Shown: one piece after another, positions 8,299 to 15,981 of the stretch
Layout of the letters: every line of letters starts with the position of its first letter
How positions within the stretch are numbered: the stretch's first letter is position 1
NCBI RefSeq assembly: GCF_009861505.1
Contig: NZ_WTFT01000048.1
Coordinates: forward strand, 4,341 to 40,971
Length of the DNA stretch: 36,631 nucleotides
Reading direction: 5' to 3'
DNA from: Pseudomonas izuensis
Lineage (GTDB): Bacteria; Pseudomonadota; Gammaproteobacteria; Pseudomonadales; Pseudomonadaceae
Program-made: the position numbers and the translations under genes
The notes under the pieces: generated by a model
What the model saw: only the letters and a program-made list of their open reading frames with translations
Told to the model about the DNA's origin: nothing
Database searches by the model: none

Positions 8299-9294
8299 AT
8301 GAGTGTCGAGATCAAGACGACCACCGTCGAGACGATCCGCAACACCTTCAGCCACACCCGTCGCCGGTTTGGCGACAAGGTCGCCAGCCGTTATCAGGAA
8401 GCCAGTTTCGACCTGGAGTCGGCGACCAATTTCCACTACCGGCCGCTGTGGCAGCCGGACAAGCTGCTCAACGATGCCACCCGCACCGCGGTGGTCATGG
8501 CCGACTGGTACGCGGTCAGCGACCCGCGCCAGTACTACTACGGCGCCTACGTCCAGGCCCGGGCGAAGATGCAGGAAAACGCCGAGCACGATTACGCCTT
8601 CTGCGAAAAGCGCGACATGCTCGCCGGCCTGTCCAGCACCAATGTCCAGTTGATCAGCAAGCTGCTGTTGCCGCTGCGTCACGCCGAGATGGGCGCCAAC
8701 ATGAACAACAGCAACATCGCCGCCGATGGCTTCGGCACCAGCGTCACGCAGATGCACATGTTCCAGGCCATGGACCGTTTGGGCATCGCCCAGTACCTGT
8801 CGCGGATCGGTCTGATGCTCGATGACGGCGACGTGTTGCTGCTGACCCAGGCCAAGCAGCAGTGGCTCAACGATCCGGCGTGGCAGGGCATGCGCCGCTA
8901 CGTCGAGGACACCCTGGTGGTTCGCGACTGGTTCGAACTGACCGTGGCGCAGAACCTGGTCAGCGACGGTCTGGTGTACCCGCTGCTATTCCACAAACTC
9001 GACGAGCAACTGTCGGCCAATGGCGCCGGCCAGGTCGGCATGCTCACCGAATTCATGCGCCGGTGGTTCGCCGAAAGCCAGCGCTGGGTCGATGGCCTGC
9101 TCAAGACTGTGGTCAACGAAAGTGCGGCCAACAAGACGCTCGTGCAGGGTTGGATCGATCACTGGAGCCTGCGCTCGGTGGAGGCACTGCAACCGCTGGC
9201 TGGCTTGGGTCTGGATGTATCGGCACTCGATGCGGTGTGCAGCGAATTTAGCGCTCGCCTGAAAAAAATCGGCCTCTCAGGAGCCCAATCATGA
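8299..9294 (+). CDS. dmpL: Phenol hydroxylase oxygenase beta subunit DmpL
   Basis: A 331-aa protein of the ferritin-like bacterial multicomponent monooxygenase beta-subunit family. It has the fold of DmpN but none of the paired ExxH di-iron ligands, as expected for the non-catalytic subunit of the (LNO)2 hydroxylase. Recognisable stretches are YYYGAYVQARAKMQENAEHDYAFCEKR cut by helices around residues 75-105, and LLPLRHAEMGANMNNSNIAADGFGT around 115-145. AGGAG stands 8 nt before the ATG. Its last codon overlaps the dmpM start (ATGA), which suggests coupled translation. Confidence 0.95.
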   Translation: MSVEIKTTTVETIRNTFSHTRRRFGDKVASRYQEASFDLESATNFHYRPLWQPDKLLNDATRTAVVMADWYAVSDPRQYYYGAYVQARAKMQENAEHDYAFCEKRDMLAGLSSTNVQLISKLLLPLRHAEMGANMNNSNIAADGFGTSVTQMHMFQAMDRLGIAQYLSRIGLMLDDGDVLLLTQAKQQWLNDPAWQGMRRYVEDTLVVRDWFELTVAQNLVSDGLVYPLLFHKLDEQLSANGAGQVGMLTEFMRRWFAESQRWVDGLLKTVVNESAANKTLVQGWIDHWSLRSVEALQPLAGLGLDVSALDAVCSEFSARLKKIGLSGAQS

Positions 9295-9563
9295 CTTCCC
9301 TCGTCTACATGAACCTGCAGGACACCGACTACGCCCGATCGATCGTCGACGCCATCGTGCAGGACAACCCCCACGCCGAGATCCAGCACCAGCCCTCGAT
9401 GATCCGCATCGAGGCCGAAGGCCGCCTGGATATCCGTCGCGACACGGTGGAACAGCTCACCGGCAGCCCCTGGGACATCCAGGAAATGCTGATGTACGTG
9501 ATCACCCTGGGCGGCAATGTCGTGGAAGAGGACGACAGCTTTTCCCTGTACTGGAACAACTGA
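9291..9563 (+). CDS. dmpM: Phenol hydroxylase regulatory (effector) protein DmpM
   Basis: A 90-aa protein of the MmoB/DmpM family. These cofactor-free proteins bind the hydroxylase and gate oxygen activation and substrate access. The family pattern is visible in MNLQDTDYARSIVDAIV, then IRIEAEGRLDIRRDTVEQLTG (residues ~40-62) and the C-terminal acidic end. The start overlaps the dmpL stop by 4 bp. Length and order in the operon match dmpKLMNOP. Confidence 0.95.
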   Translation: MTSLVYMNLQDTDYARSIVDAIVQDNPHAEIQHQPSMIRIEAEGRLDIRRDTVEQLTGSPWDIQEMLMYVITLGGNVVEEDDSFSLYWNN

Positions 9564-9587
9564 TCGAGCTTGCCGCCACTGATCCAT

Positions 9588-9595
9588 AACAAGAA
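9588..9595 (+). promoter_or_regulatory. AAnAAnAA motif next to the dmpN ribosome binding site
   Basis: AACAAGAA lies 3 nt before GGGAG of dmpN. It is an exact AAnAAnAA match of the Crc/Hfq type and one of four such motifs in this operon. Confidence 0.45.
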
Positions 9596-9610
9596 TTCGG
9601 GAGCACCATC

Positions 9611-11122
9611 ATGGCCGTGAAAAAACGCCTCAATGCGAAAGAAAAATATCGCTGCATAACCCGTGACCTGGACTGGGAACCCAGCTACCAGACCCACGAA
9701 GACATCTACCCTCATGAGCGCTTCGAAGGGATCAAGATCACCGACTGGGACAAGTGGGAAGACCCGTTTCGCCTGACCATGGACACTTACTGGAAATACC
9801 AGGCCGAGAAAGAGAAAAAGCTCTACGCGATCTTCGATGCGTTCTCGCAAAACAACGGCCATACCACGCTGTCGGACGCTCGTTATGTCAACGCGCTGAA
9901 GCTGTTTCTGTCGGGTGTCACGCCGCTGGAATACCAGGCCTATCAGGGCTTCGCGAGGGTCGGTCGGCAGTTCAGCGGCGCCGGTGCGCGTATCGCCTGC
10001 CAGATGCAGGCCATCGACGAACTGCGCCACGTGCAGACCCAGATCCATGCCATGAGTCACTACAACAAGCACTTCAATGGCCTGCATGATTTCGCCCATA
10101 TGCACGACCGCGTGTGGTTCCTCTCGGTGCCCAAGTCGTTCTTCGAGGATGCACGGACGGCGGGCCCGTTCGAATTCCTGACGGCGATTTCGTTTTCGTT
10201 CGAATACGTGCTGACCAACTTGCTATTCGTGCCCTTCATGTCGGGCGCGGCGTTCAACGGCGACATGGCCACCGTCACCTTCGGCTTCTCCGCGCAGTCC
10301 GACGAAGCCCGGCACATGACCCTGGGCCTGGAAGTGATCAAGTTCCTGCTGGAGCAGCACGAAGACAACGTGCCGATCATCCAGCGCTGGATCGATAAGT
10401 GGTTCTGGCGCGGCTACCGCCTGCTGACGCTGGTGGGGATGATGATGGACTACATGCTGCCCAACAAAGTCATGTCCTGGTCCGAAGCCTGGGGCGTTTA
10501 CTTCGAAGAGGCGGGCGGGGCGCTGTTCAAGGACCTGGAACGCTACGGCATCCGCCCGCCCAAGCACGTCGAAGAGGCGAACATCGGTAAGGACCACGTC
10601 AGTCATCAGGCCTGGTCGATCTTCTACCAGTACAGCCAGGCGACCAACTTCCATACCTGGATGCCCACTGACGAAGAGCTGGATTGGTTGTCTTCCAAGT
10701 ATCCGGACACCTTCGACAAAATCTACCGCCCACGCTTTGAACACTGGCGTGCGCTGCAAGAGAAGGGCGAGCGCTTCTACAACCCGACGCTGCCGATGCT
10801 CTGCCAGATTTGCCAGATCCCGCTGTCGTTCGGCGAGCCGGACGACCCGACGACCCTCAGCCATCGCAGCGCCGAGCACGAAGGCGAGCGCTATCACTTC
10901 TGCTCCCAGGGTTGCTGCGACATCTTCGAATACGAGCCGACCAAATACATCCAGGCCTGGCTGCCGGTGCACCAGATCCTGCAGGGCAACTGCGGTGGCG
11001 GCGATGTCGAGTCGGTGGTGCGCGACTACTACAACATCAACCCCGGCCAGGACAACTTCGAATACCTGGACTCCACCGAGCATCGACGCTGGCAGGACTG
11101 GCACCCGGCCAAGGCCGGCTGA
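9611..11122 (+). CDS. dmpN: Phenol hydroxylase oxygenase alpha subunit DmpN (di-iron)
   Basis: The catalytic subunit, which hydroxylates phenol to catechol with O2 at a carboxylate-bridged di-iron site. All six expected ligands are visible: Glu107 and the DELRH pair Glu137/His140 in one half, then Glu198 and the DEARH pair Glu232/His235 in the other. A C-terminal segment (~390-445) with CQICQIP and a CSQGCC cluster is the zinc-binding part found in phenol hydroxylases. The length, 503 aa, is normal. GGGAG precedes the ATG. A REP doublet follows before dmpO, an unusual interruption for genes whose products are equimolar subunits. Confidence 0.97.
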   Translation: MAVKKRLNAKEKYRCITRDLDWEPSYQTHEDIYPHERFEGIKITDWDKWEDPFRLTMDTYWKYQAEKEKKLYAIFDAFSQNNGHTTLSDARYVNALKLFLSGVTPLEYQAYQGFARVGRQFSGAGARIACQMQAIDELRHVQTQIHAMSHYNKHFNGLHDFAHMHDRVWFLSVPKSFFEDARTAGPFEFLTAISFSFEYVLTNLLFVPFMSGAAFNGDMATVTFGFSAQSDEARHMTLGLEVIKFLLEQHEDNVPIIQRWIDKWFWRGYRLLTLVGMMMDYMLPNKVMSWSEAWGVYFEEAGGALFKDLERYGIRPPKHVEEANIGKDHVSHQAWSIFYQYSQATNFHTWMPTDEELDWLSSKYPDTFDKIYRPRFEHWRALQEKGERFYNPTLPMLCQICQIPLSFGEPDDPTTLSHRSAEHEGERYHFCSQGCCDIFEYEPTKYIQAWLPVHQILQGNCGGGDVESVVRDYYNINPGQDNFEYLDSTEHRRWQDWHPAKAG

Positions 11123-11137
11123 CCCAACCAAGAACCA

Positions 11138-11239
11138 CTGTAGGAGCGAGCCTGCTCGCGAAAAACGTCAGGACAACGCGTGCATTCAGGTGTCCCGCGT
11201 CATCGTTGTCGACCATCGCGAGCAAGCTCGCTCCTACAG
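11138..11239. repeat. REP doublet, 'GGAGCGAGC' family, inside the dmp operon
   Basis: Left arm CTGTAGGAGCGAGCCTGCTC and right arm GAGCAAGCTCGCTCCTACAG, with about 55 bp between. It fills most of the 147-bp gap between the dmpN stop and the dmpO start. The right arm has one A for G change relative to the left. As RNA it would form a long hairpin that could stabilise the upstream transcript or weaken read-through. Confidence 0.92.
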
Positions 11240-11250
11240 TTCAACCGACA

Positions 11251-11258
11251 AAAAATAA
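11251..11258 (+). promoter_or_regulatory. AAnAAnAA motif at the dmpO ribosome binding site
   Basis: AAAAATAA overlaps the AAGGA Shine-Dalgarno of dmpO, within a longer A-rich run. Exact AAnAAnAA match of the Crc/Hfq type. Confidence 0.45.
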
Positions 11259-11269
11259 GGAAAACGATC

Positions 11270-11629
11270 ATGCCCGTGACAGCCATCGGCGCCTACAACG
11301 CCCAACCCCTGGACCGCCAGGAAAACTTCCACGGCCTGCAACTGGTGTACCTGTGCTGGGAAAAACACCTGATGTTCTGCGCACCCTTTACCTTTCCACT
11401 GCCACCGGCGATGCCGTTCGGCGACTTCATCGAGCAGGTGGTCAAGCCCTCGATTGCCCAACACCCGGATGCGGCGCGGGTCGATTTCAGCCAGGCGCTG
11501 TGGCGCCTCAACGACCGGCCGCTCACCCCGGACAACGCAGCGAGCCTGATTGCCAATGGCATCGACCACAAGAGCCTGCTGCACCTCAACACCCCAGGCT
11601 TGAACGGCATTGCCGGCAGCTTCAACTGA
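11270..11629 (+). CDS. dmpO: Phenol hydroxylase oxygenase gamma subunit DmpO
   Basis: A 119-aa protein matching the small gamma subunit that clamps the DmpL-DmpN dimer. It begins MPVTAIGAYNAQPLDRQENF and contains the family segment LVYLCWEKHLMFCAPFTFPLPP. The ATG at 11270 follows AAGGA by 8 nt; a longer in-frame start at 11180 lies inside the REP element and is rejected. It is separated from dmpN by the REP but only 10 bp from dmpP. Confidence 0.94.
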   Translation: MPVTAIGAYNAQPLDRQENFHGLQLVYLCWEKHLMFCAPFTFPLPPAMPFGDFIEQVVKPSIAQHPDAARVDFSQALWRLNDRPLTPDNAASLIANGIDHKSLLHLNTPGLNGIAGSFN

Positions 11630-11639
11630 GGACACGGCC

Positions 11640-12701
11640 ATGAGTTACCAAGTCACCATCGAACCCACTGGCGAACAGATCGAAGTCGAAGAAGGGCAGA
11701 CCATTCTCCAGGCCGCGTTGCGCCAGGGCGTCTGGCTGCCGTTTGCCTGCGGCCATGGCACCTGCGCCACCTGCAAGGTCCAGGTGCTGGAAGGGGAAGC
11801 GGACCTGGGCGCGGCGTCGTCCTTTGCGTTGATGGACATGGAACGTGATGAAGGCAAGGTATTGGCGTGCTGCGCGATCCCGCAAAGCGACATGGTGATC
11901 GAAGCCGACATTGATGCCGACCCGGATTTCCTCGGGCATCCGGTCGAGGACTATCGCGCGGTGGTCAGCGCGCTGGTTGACTTGTCGCCGACCGTCAAGG
12001 GCGTGCACCTCAAGCTTGATCGGCCCATGGCCTTTCAGGCAGGGCAATACATCAACCTGCAATTGCCCGGCATCGAAGGTACGCGGGCCTTCTCGCTGGC
12101 CAATCCGCCGAGCCGTGCCGATGAAGTCGAACTGCATGTACGGCGGGTCGAAGGTGGGCTGGCCACCGGCATGATTCATGACGAGTTGAAGGTCGGCGAT
12201 GCAGTGGATCTGTCCGGACCCTACGGGCAGTTTTTCGTCCGTGGCTCGCAAAGCGGTGACCTGATTTTCATCGCCGGCGGTTCGGGTTTGTCGAGCCCGC
12301 AGTCAATGATTCTCGACCTGCTGGAAGCGGGGGACAGTCGGCAGATCGTGTTGTTCCAGGGGGCGCGCAATCGCGCCGAACTGTACAACCGCGAGCTGTT
12401 CGAGGCACTGGCCCGGGATCACGCCAACTTCACCTACGTGCCGGCGCTCAGCCAGGCGGTGGAAGATACCGAATGGACCGGCTTCAAGGGCTATGTACAT
12501 GACGCGGCCAAGCAGTATTTCGACGGCCGTTTCAGCAGTCGCAAGGCCTACCTGTGTGGGCCGCCGGTGATGATCGACTCGGCCATCACCTGCCTGATGC
12601 AAGGGCGCTTGTTCGAGCGCGACATCTTCATGGAACGCTTCTACAGCGCCGCTGATGGGGGCGAGTCGACCCAGCGTTCCGCGCTTTTCAAGCGCATCTG
12701 A
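11640..12701 (+). CDS. dmpP: Phenol hydroxylase reductase DmpP (2Fe-2S, FAD)
   Basis: Transfers electrons from NADH to the di-iron hydroxylase; 353 aa. The N-terminal plant-type ferredoxin domain (1-~95) has CGHGTCATC with C-x4-C-x2-C spacing and the fourth Cys in LACCAIP. Next comes the FAD domain with the TRAFSLAN motif (RxxS type, about residue 150) and the NAD domain with the FIAGGSGLSSPQSM nucleotide loop and the YLCGPPVMID terminal motif. GAGGA lies just before the ATG at 11640. It is the last of the six hydroxylase genes; a dmpQ-type ferredoxin and dmpB dioxygenase, which follow in the CF600 operon, are absent. Confidence 0.96.
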   Translation: MSYQVTIEPTGEQIEVEEGQTILQAALRQGVWLPFACGHGTCATCKVQVLEGEADLGAASSFALMDMERDEGKVLACCAIPQSDMVIEADIDADPDFLGHPVEDYRAVVSALVDLSPTVKGVHLKLDRPMAFQAGQYINLQLPGIEGTRAFSLANPPSRADEVELHVRRVEGGLATGMIHDELKVGDAVDLSGPYGQFFVRGSQSGDLIFIAGGSGLSSPQSMILDLLEAGDSRQIVLFQGARNRAELYNRELFEALARDHANFTYVPALSQAVEDTEWTGFKGYVHDAAKQYFDGRFSSRKAYLCGPPVMIDSAITCLMQGRLFERDIFMERFYSAADGGESTQRSALFKRI

Positions 12702-12733
12702 GTACTTACAACTCCCAGACCACCACAAACCCA

Positions 12734-12825
12734 CTGTAGGAGCGAGCCTGCTCGCGATGAGGGCATCACATTCAACACTTTCGTTGACTGTCGAACCGCA
12801 ATCGCGAGCAGGCTCGCTCCTACAG
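12734..12825. repeat. REP doublet, 'GGAGCGAGC' family, dmpP to channel gap
   Basis: Left arm CTGTAGGAGCGAGCCTGCTC and right arm GAGCAGGCTCGCTCCTACAG are perfect inverted repeats, continuing with TCGCGAT. It is the second REP inside the phenol locus, between dmpP and the outer-membrane channel gene. Confidence 0.93.
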
Positions 12826-12847
12826 GTAATGGGTGTGCCCAACCGAT

Positions 12848-12855
12848 AACAACAA
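12848..12855 (+). promoter_or_regulatory. AAnAAnAA motif at the channel-gene ribosome binding site
   Basis: AACAACAA is followed by AAAAAGG, the weak Shine-Dalgarno of the channel gene, so bound Hfq/Crc would cover it. Exact motif match. Confidence 0.5.
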
Positions 12856-12870
12856 AAAAGGTTGAACTGC

Positions 12871-13761
12871 ATGACTCGCACCACAAAACAACTGATCGTG
12901 ACCGCTGCTTTGACCGCCTTGCCTCTGGTGGCCCATGCCACCGAAGGCGGCGGTACTTCCTACCCGCTGGGGGCGGAAAACTACATGTCCGGGGCGATGC
13001 CGCCACCGGGTTTCTACGGGCAACTGTTCGTCACTCACTATGAAGCCGACAACCTGCGCGGCAACGATGGCCGCAAACTCCCGGTGGATTTTCGCGTGCG
13101 TGCCAACGCCGTCACCCCGCGGCTGATCTGGGTCAGCGACTACACCCTGTTCGGTGCCAGCGTGGCGTTGCACGCCATCGTGCCGCTGGTAGATCTCAAG
13201 GTTGAACTCAATGGCCAGTCACAAAGCAAACAAGGCCTGGGCGACGTGATCTTCGGTCCGGCGCTGGGCTTTCACCACAGCGAAAAATTCCACAGCATTC
13301 TCGCCCTGGACATGATCGCCCCGACCGGTCGCTACGACCGTGGCGACCTGGCCAACACCGGGCGCAATTACTGGGTGATCGAACCGGTCTACGCGATGTC
13401 GTACATCGACCCGGACGGGCTCAACCTCGATGCCAAGATCATGTACGACTTCAACCGCGAAAATCCGGCGACCGACTACCGTTCGGGCCAGGAATTTCAT
13501 GTCGACTATGCCGTCGGCTGGGGCCTGGGTAACGGCTGGGTATTGGGCGTTGGCGGCTACTACTACCGACAGACCACCGACGACCGCCAGAACGGCGAGA
13601 CGATTGAAAACAACAAGGGGCGTGCGCTGGCCATCGGGCCTTCGATCAAATACACCAGCAAGGCGGGATGGTTCGTCACGGGGAAATGGGAGCAGGAAAC
13701 GGAAGTGCGCAACCGCGCGCAGGGCAATGCCTATTGGATGAAATTGACCGTACCGTTTTGA
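12871..13761 (+). CDS. Outer-membrane channel of the phenol meta-pathway type (Phenol_MetA_deg family)
   Basis: A 296-aa precursor with a signal peptide (residues 1-~24, ending VAHA) and a mature region starting TEGGGTSYPLGAENYMSG, the hallmark opening of the 'MetA-pathway of phenol degradation' family. The rest is short amphipathic beta strands with GLGDVIFGPALGFH and an APTGRYD turn, and it ends in Phe, as many outer-membrane barrels do. Family members are thought to help entry of hydrophobic aromatics; this is inference. I use the ATG at 12871; an in-frame TTG at 12862 has a poorer site. It follows dmpP after a REP and probably belongs to the same regulon. Confidence 0.88.
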   Translation: MTRTTKQLIVTAALTALPLVAHATEGGGTSYPLGAENYMSGAMPPPGFYGQLFVTHYEADNLRGNDGRKLPVDFRVRANAVTPRLIWVSDYTLFGASVALHAIVPLVDLKVELNGQSQSKQGLGDVIFGPALGFHHSEKFHSILALDMIAPTGRYDRGDLANTGRNYWVIEPVYAMSYIDPDGLNLDAKIMYDFNRENPATDYRSGQEFHVDYAVGWGLGNGWVLGVGGYYYRQTTDDRQNGETIENNKGRALAIGPSIKYTSKAGWFVTGKWEQETEVRNRAQGNAYWMKLTVPF

Positions 13762-13797
13762 GATTGCGGCCCACGATCTTGTGATCACTGCAAAACC

Positions 13798-13889
13798 CTG
13801 TAGGAGCGAGCCTGCTCGCGATGAGGCCGGCACGTTCAACATCAACGTTGCCTGACAGGCCCTCATCGCGAGCAGGCTCGCTCCTACAG
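13798..13889. repeat. REP doublet, 'GGAGCGAGC' family, between converging genes
   Basis: Perfect arms CTGTAGGAGCGAGCCTGCTC and its reverse complement. It ends 1 bp before the amidase stop codon (minus strand, 13891-13893), so it may act as transcript end for both the phenol locus and the amidase gene. Confidence 0.93.
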
Positions 13890-13890
13890 T

Positions 13891-15603
13891 TTATTTAGCG
13901 GTTGGCAGTGGCGGGGTACGCGGTGGGATCAGGCGCTTGCTCCCGGTCGATTCGAATGCCGCGGCAAAACGCAGCAGTGCCGAGTCGTCATAGGCTCGGC
14001 CGGCAAAGGTCAGGCCGACCGGCATGCCGATATCCGGCATGACACCCATTGGCACCGTGACGGTCGGAACGCCCAGATGACGGATCGCGAGGTTGCCGTT
14101 GGCCACCCAGATACCGTTGCTCCAGGCGATGTCCGCGGACACCGGATTGACATCGGCATCCGCCGGGCCAACGTCGGCGACTGTCGGGAACAACACCGCA
14201 TCCAGGCCCAGCCGATCCATCCAGTCCTCGAGATCGATCTTGCGGGTCTGCTCAAGCCCGCGCAAACCGTCAGGCACCGTGCTGATCTGGTCCCACGGCG
14301 TGATGCCGCGCTCGGCCATCTTCACGTACTCGTCCATCCCGGCGGCCAGGTCGCCCTCGCGGTTGGGCAGCGTTCCAGGGTCATGGGGGAAAATCTGCGG
14401 GCCGTCGACGTCCACCAGGCGGTTCAATTTCGGGTCGCCGTTGGCTTGCAGGAAATCATCGAAGGCCCAGGCCGTCAGGTCCCACAGCTCATGGTGCAGG
14501 AACTCCTTGGACACGATCCCGCGATTGAACACGGTCGGCGCGCCAGGACGATCGCCTTCGCAATTGGACACCAGCGGGAAATCGACTTCGAGCACTTCGG
14601 CACCGGCGGCTTCGAGGGCCTTGCGGGCTTGCTCCCAAAGACCGATCACTGAAGGACGGGTGTTGATACGTTGCCCGGTCGGGCCACCGATACCGGGTGC
14701 TTCGCTGGTGCCCGCTTCAGGGTCGGCGTTGATGTACATTTTCGGAATGCCGAAGCGCTTGCCGGCAAGCGAATCGGCTTTTGCCGCAAGCTCCAGATAG
14801 GAAGCAGGGCGTACCGAGGCCACGCTCGGAATCGGCACCCAGGGTTGCAGGCGCCACAGGTCGCCACGGGTATCGGTATCTTCAGCCACTACCACATCGA
14901 GCACTTCGAGCAGGTCCGCCATGGTCCGGGCGAACGGCACGACCACGTCCATGGTCGGCGTCAGCGGCCAGTTGCCGCGCACCGAGATCACCCCGCGCGA
15001 AGGCGTGTAGGCGCACAAGCCGTTGTTCGACGCCGGGCCACGACCGCTCGACCAGGTTTCCTCGGCCAGGCCGAAAGCGGCGAAACTGGCGGCGGTGGCG
15101 GTGCCGGCGCCGTTCGATGAACCCGAGGCGAACGGGGCGGTGAGGTAGCCAGCGTTGTACGGGCTCTCGGCACGGCCATAGACCCCGCGCTGCATACCGC
15201 CATTGGCCATCGGTGGCATGTTGGTCTTGCCCAGACAGATCGCCCCGGCGGCGCGCAGGCGCTCGATGGTGAACGCATCGCGGTAGGCAATCAGATCCTT
15301 GAAGGCCGGGCTGCCCGACGCGGCGGTCAACCCCTTGACCAGATAACTGTCCTTGGCCGTGTAGGGAATGCCATCGAGCGGCCCCAGCGTTTCACCCCCG
15401 GCGCGACGGGCATCGGACGCCTGCGCTTCCTTCAACGCCTCCGGGTTGCGCACCACCACGGCATTGAGCGCGGTAGGGGTGTCGGGGCCATCGTAGGCAT
15501 CGATGCGGGCAAGGTAAGCCTGCACCAGCTCGACCGCCGTGGTCTGGCCGGATTCGAGCGCGGTGCGCAGTTGGGCAATGGAAACTTCAGTGACTTGGAT
15601 CAT
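13891..15603 (-). CDS. Amidase-signature family hydrolase
   Basis: A 570-aa serine amidase, cytoplasmic by lack of a signal peptide. The Ser-cisSer-Lys triad can be placed at Lys84 (AKDSY), Ser162/163 (SGSSNGAG) and Ser186 (ETWSSGRGPAS). The signature departs from the common GSSGGS and GTDTGGS forms (GSSNGAG and EETWSSG), so it belongs to a divergent subfamily. The ATG at 15603 gives the normal family N-terminus but has only a weak Shine-Dalgarno; a GTG at 15678 is the alternative. It is divergent from the hydroxyproline operon, sharing the 378-bp control region, and might release prolinamide-like or peptide-derived substrate, but that is speculation. The stop codon abuts a REP. Confidence 0.85.
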   Translation of the reverse strand: MIQVTEVSIAQLRTALESGQTTAVELVQAYLARIDAYDGPDTPTALNAVVVRNPEALKEAQASDARRAGGETLGPLDGIPYTAKDSYLVKGLTAASGSPAFKDLIAYRDAFTIERLRAAGAICLGKTNMPPMANGGMQRGVYGRAESPYNAGYLTAPFASGSSNGAGTATAASFAAFGLAEETWSSGRGPASNNGLCAYTPSRGVISVRGNWPLTPTMDVVVPFARTMADLLEVLDVVVAEDTDTRGDLWRLQPWVPIPSVASVRPASYLELAAKADSLAGKRFGIPKMYINADPEAGTSEAPGIGGPTGQRINTRPSVIGLWEQARKALEAAGAEVLEVDFPLVSNCEGDRPGAPTVFNRGIVSKEFLHHELWDLTAWAFDDFLQANGDPKLNRLVDVDGPQIFPHDPGTLPNREGDLAAGMDEYVKMAERGITPWDQISTVPDGLRGLEQTRKIDLEDWMDRLGLDAVLFPTVADVGPADADVNPVSADIAWSNGIWVANGNLAIRHLGVPTVTVPMGVMPDIGMPVGLTFAGRAYDDSALLRFAAAFESTGSKRLIPPRTPPLPTAK

Positions 15604-15823
15604 GCGGTCAGTACCGGCAGTAGAGGGGGAATATGGTGAGTGTTTGCCTGGCGGGGATCTTGAGCACAGGAGCTTCACTTCTCTTTAAAGGTTTTTCATA
15701 ACGTTACTGGTTGCACAGCCTTACTCGACAGAAGTGGGATTTCAACCTTGGTGTTGATTTTTTTTAACTAAGGCGGGGCAAGTCGTCACCGTCACCTGCA
15801 TTTCCTTGAAAAAGCGCCCCTCC

Positions 15824-15835
15824 GACCGCTCGGTC
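15824..15835. promoter_or_regulatory. Palindrome GACCGCTCGGTC, candidate operator
   Basis: A perfect dyad of two 5-bp arms (GACCG / CGGTC) around CT, placed 30 bp upstream of the TTGACA element. TetR-type operators often look like this, but no TetR gene is in the window. Confidence 0.35.
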
Positions 15836-15864
15836 ACTTTCCCGATATTTTTTTTCGAAGCGTG

Positions 15865-15892
15865 TTGACAGTCCGATTCGTTCAAAACTAAT
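15865..15892 (+). promoter_or_regulatory. Probable sigma-70 promoter of the hydroxyproline operon
   Basis: TTGACA (15865-15870) matches the -35 consensus perfectly. The best -10 is ACTAAT (15887-15892), spacing 16, 4 of 6 matches; TAATCT at 15889 is an alternative. The binding-protein ATG lies about 90 bp downstream. Confidence 0.55.
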
Positions 15893-15981
15893 CTGCATAC
15901 AGCGCTGCACACATGACAGCGCACAGAGATGTTGATTTGTACCTTCCTGCCTACAAGAACGAAATTATCGGAGAGGTCAAA

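Larger units (their letters stand above)
15604..15981. other. Divergent control region of the amidase gene and hydroxyproline operon
   Basis: No gene is convincing here. It holds a 12-bp palindrome (15824-15835), a promoter with a perfect TTGACA (15865), and a weak inverted pair TTGTA / TACAA (15937-15941 and 15952-15956, 10 bp apart) near the start of the binding-protein gene. The last could be a site for the operon's GntR regulator. The run of T at about 15757-15765 lies on the amidase side. Confidence 0.5.

Noticed and set aside
11180..11269. N-terminal extension of dmpO
   Set aside because: It would be encoded by the REP element, and the family start and AAGGA site lie at 11270.
12702..13890. 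CRISPR-like array from repeated REP units in the phenol region
   Set aside because: The repeats are palindromic doublets scattered over kilobases with no uniform spacers or cas genes.
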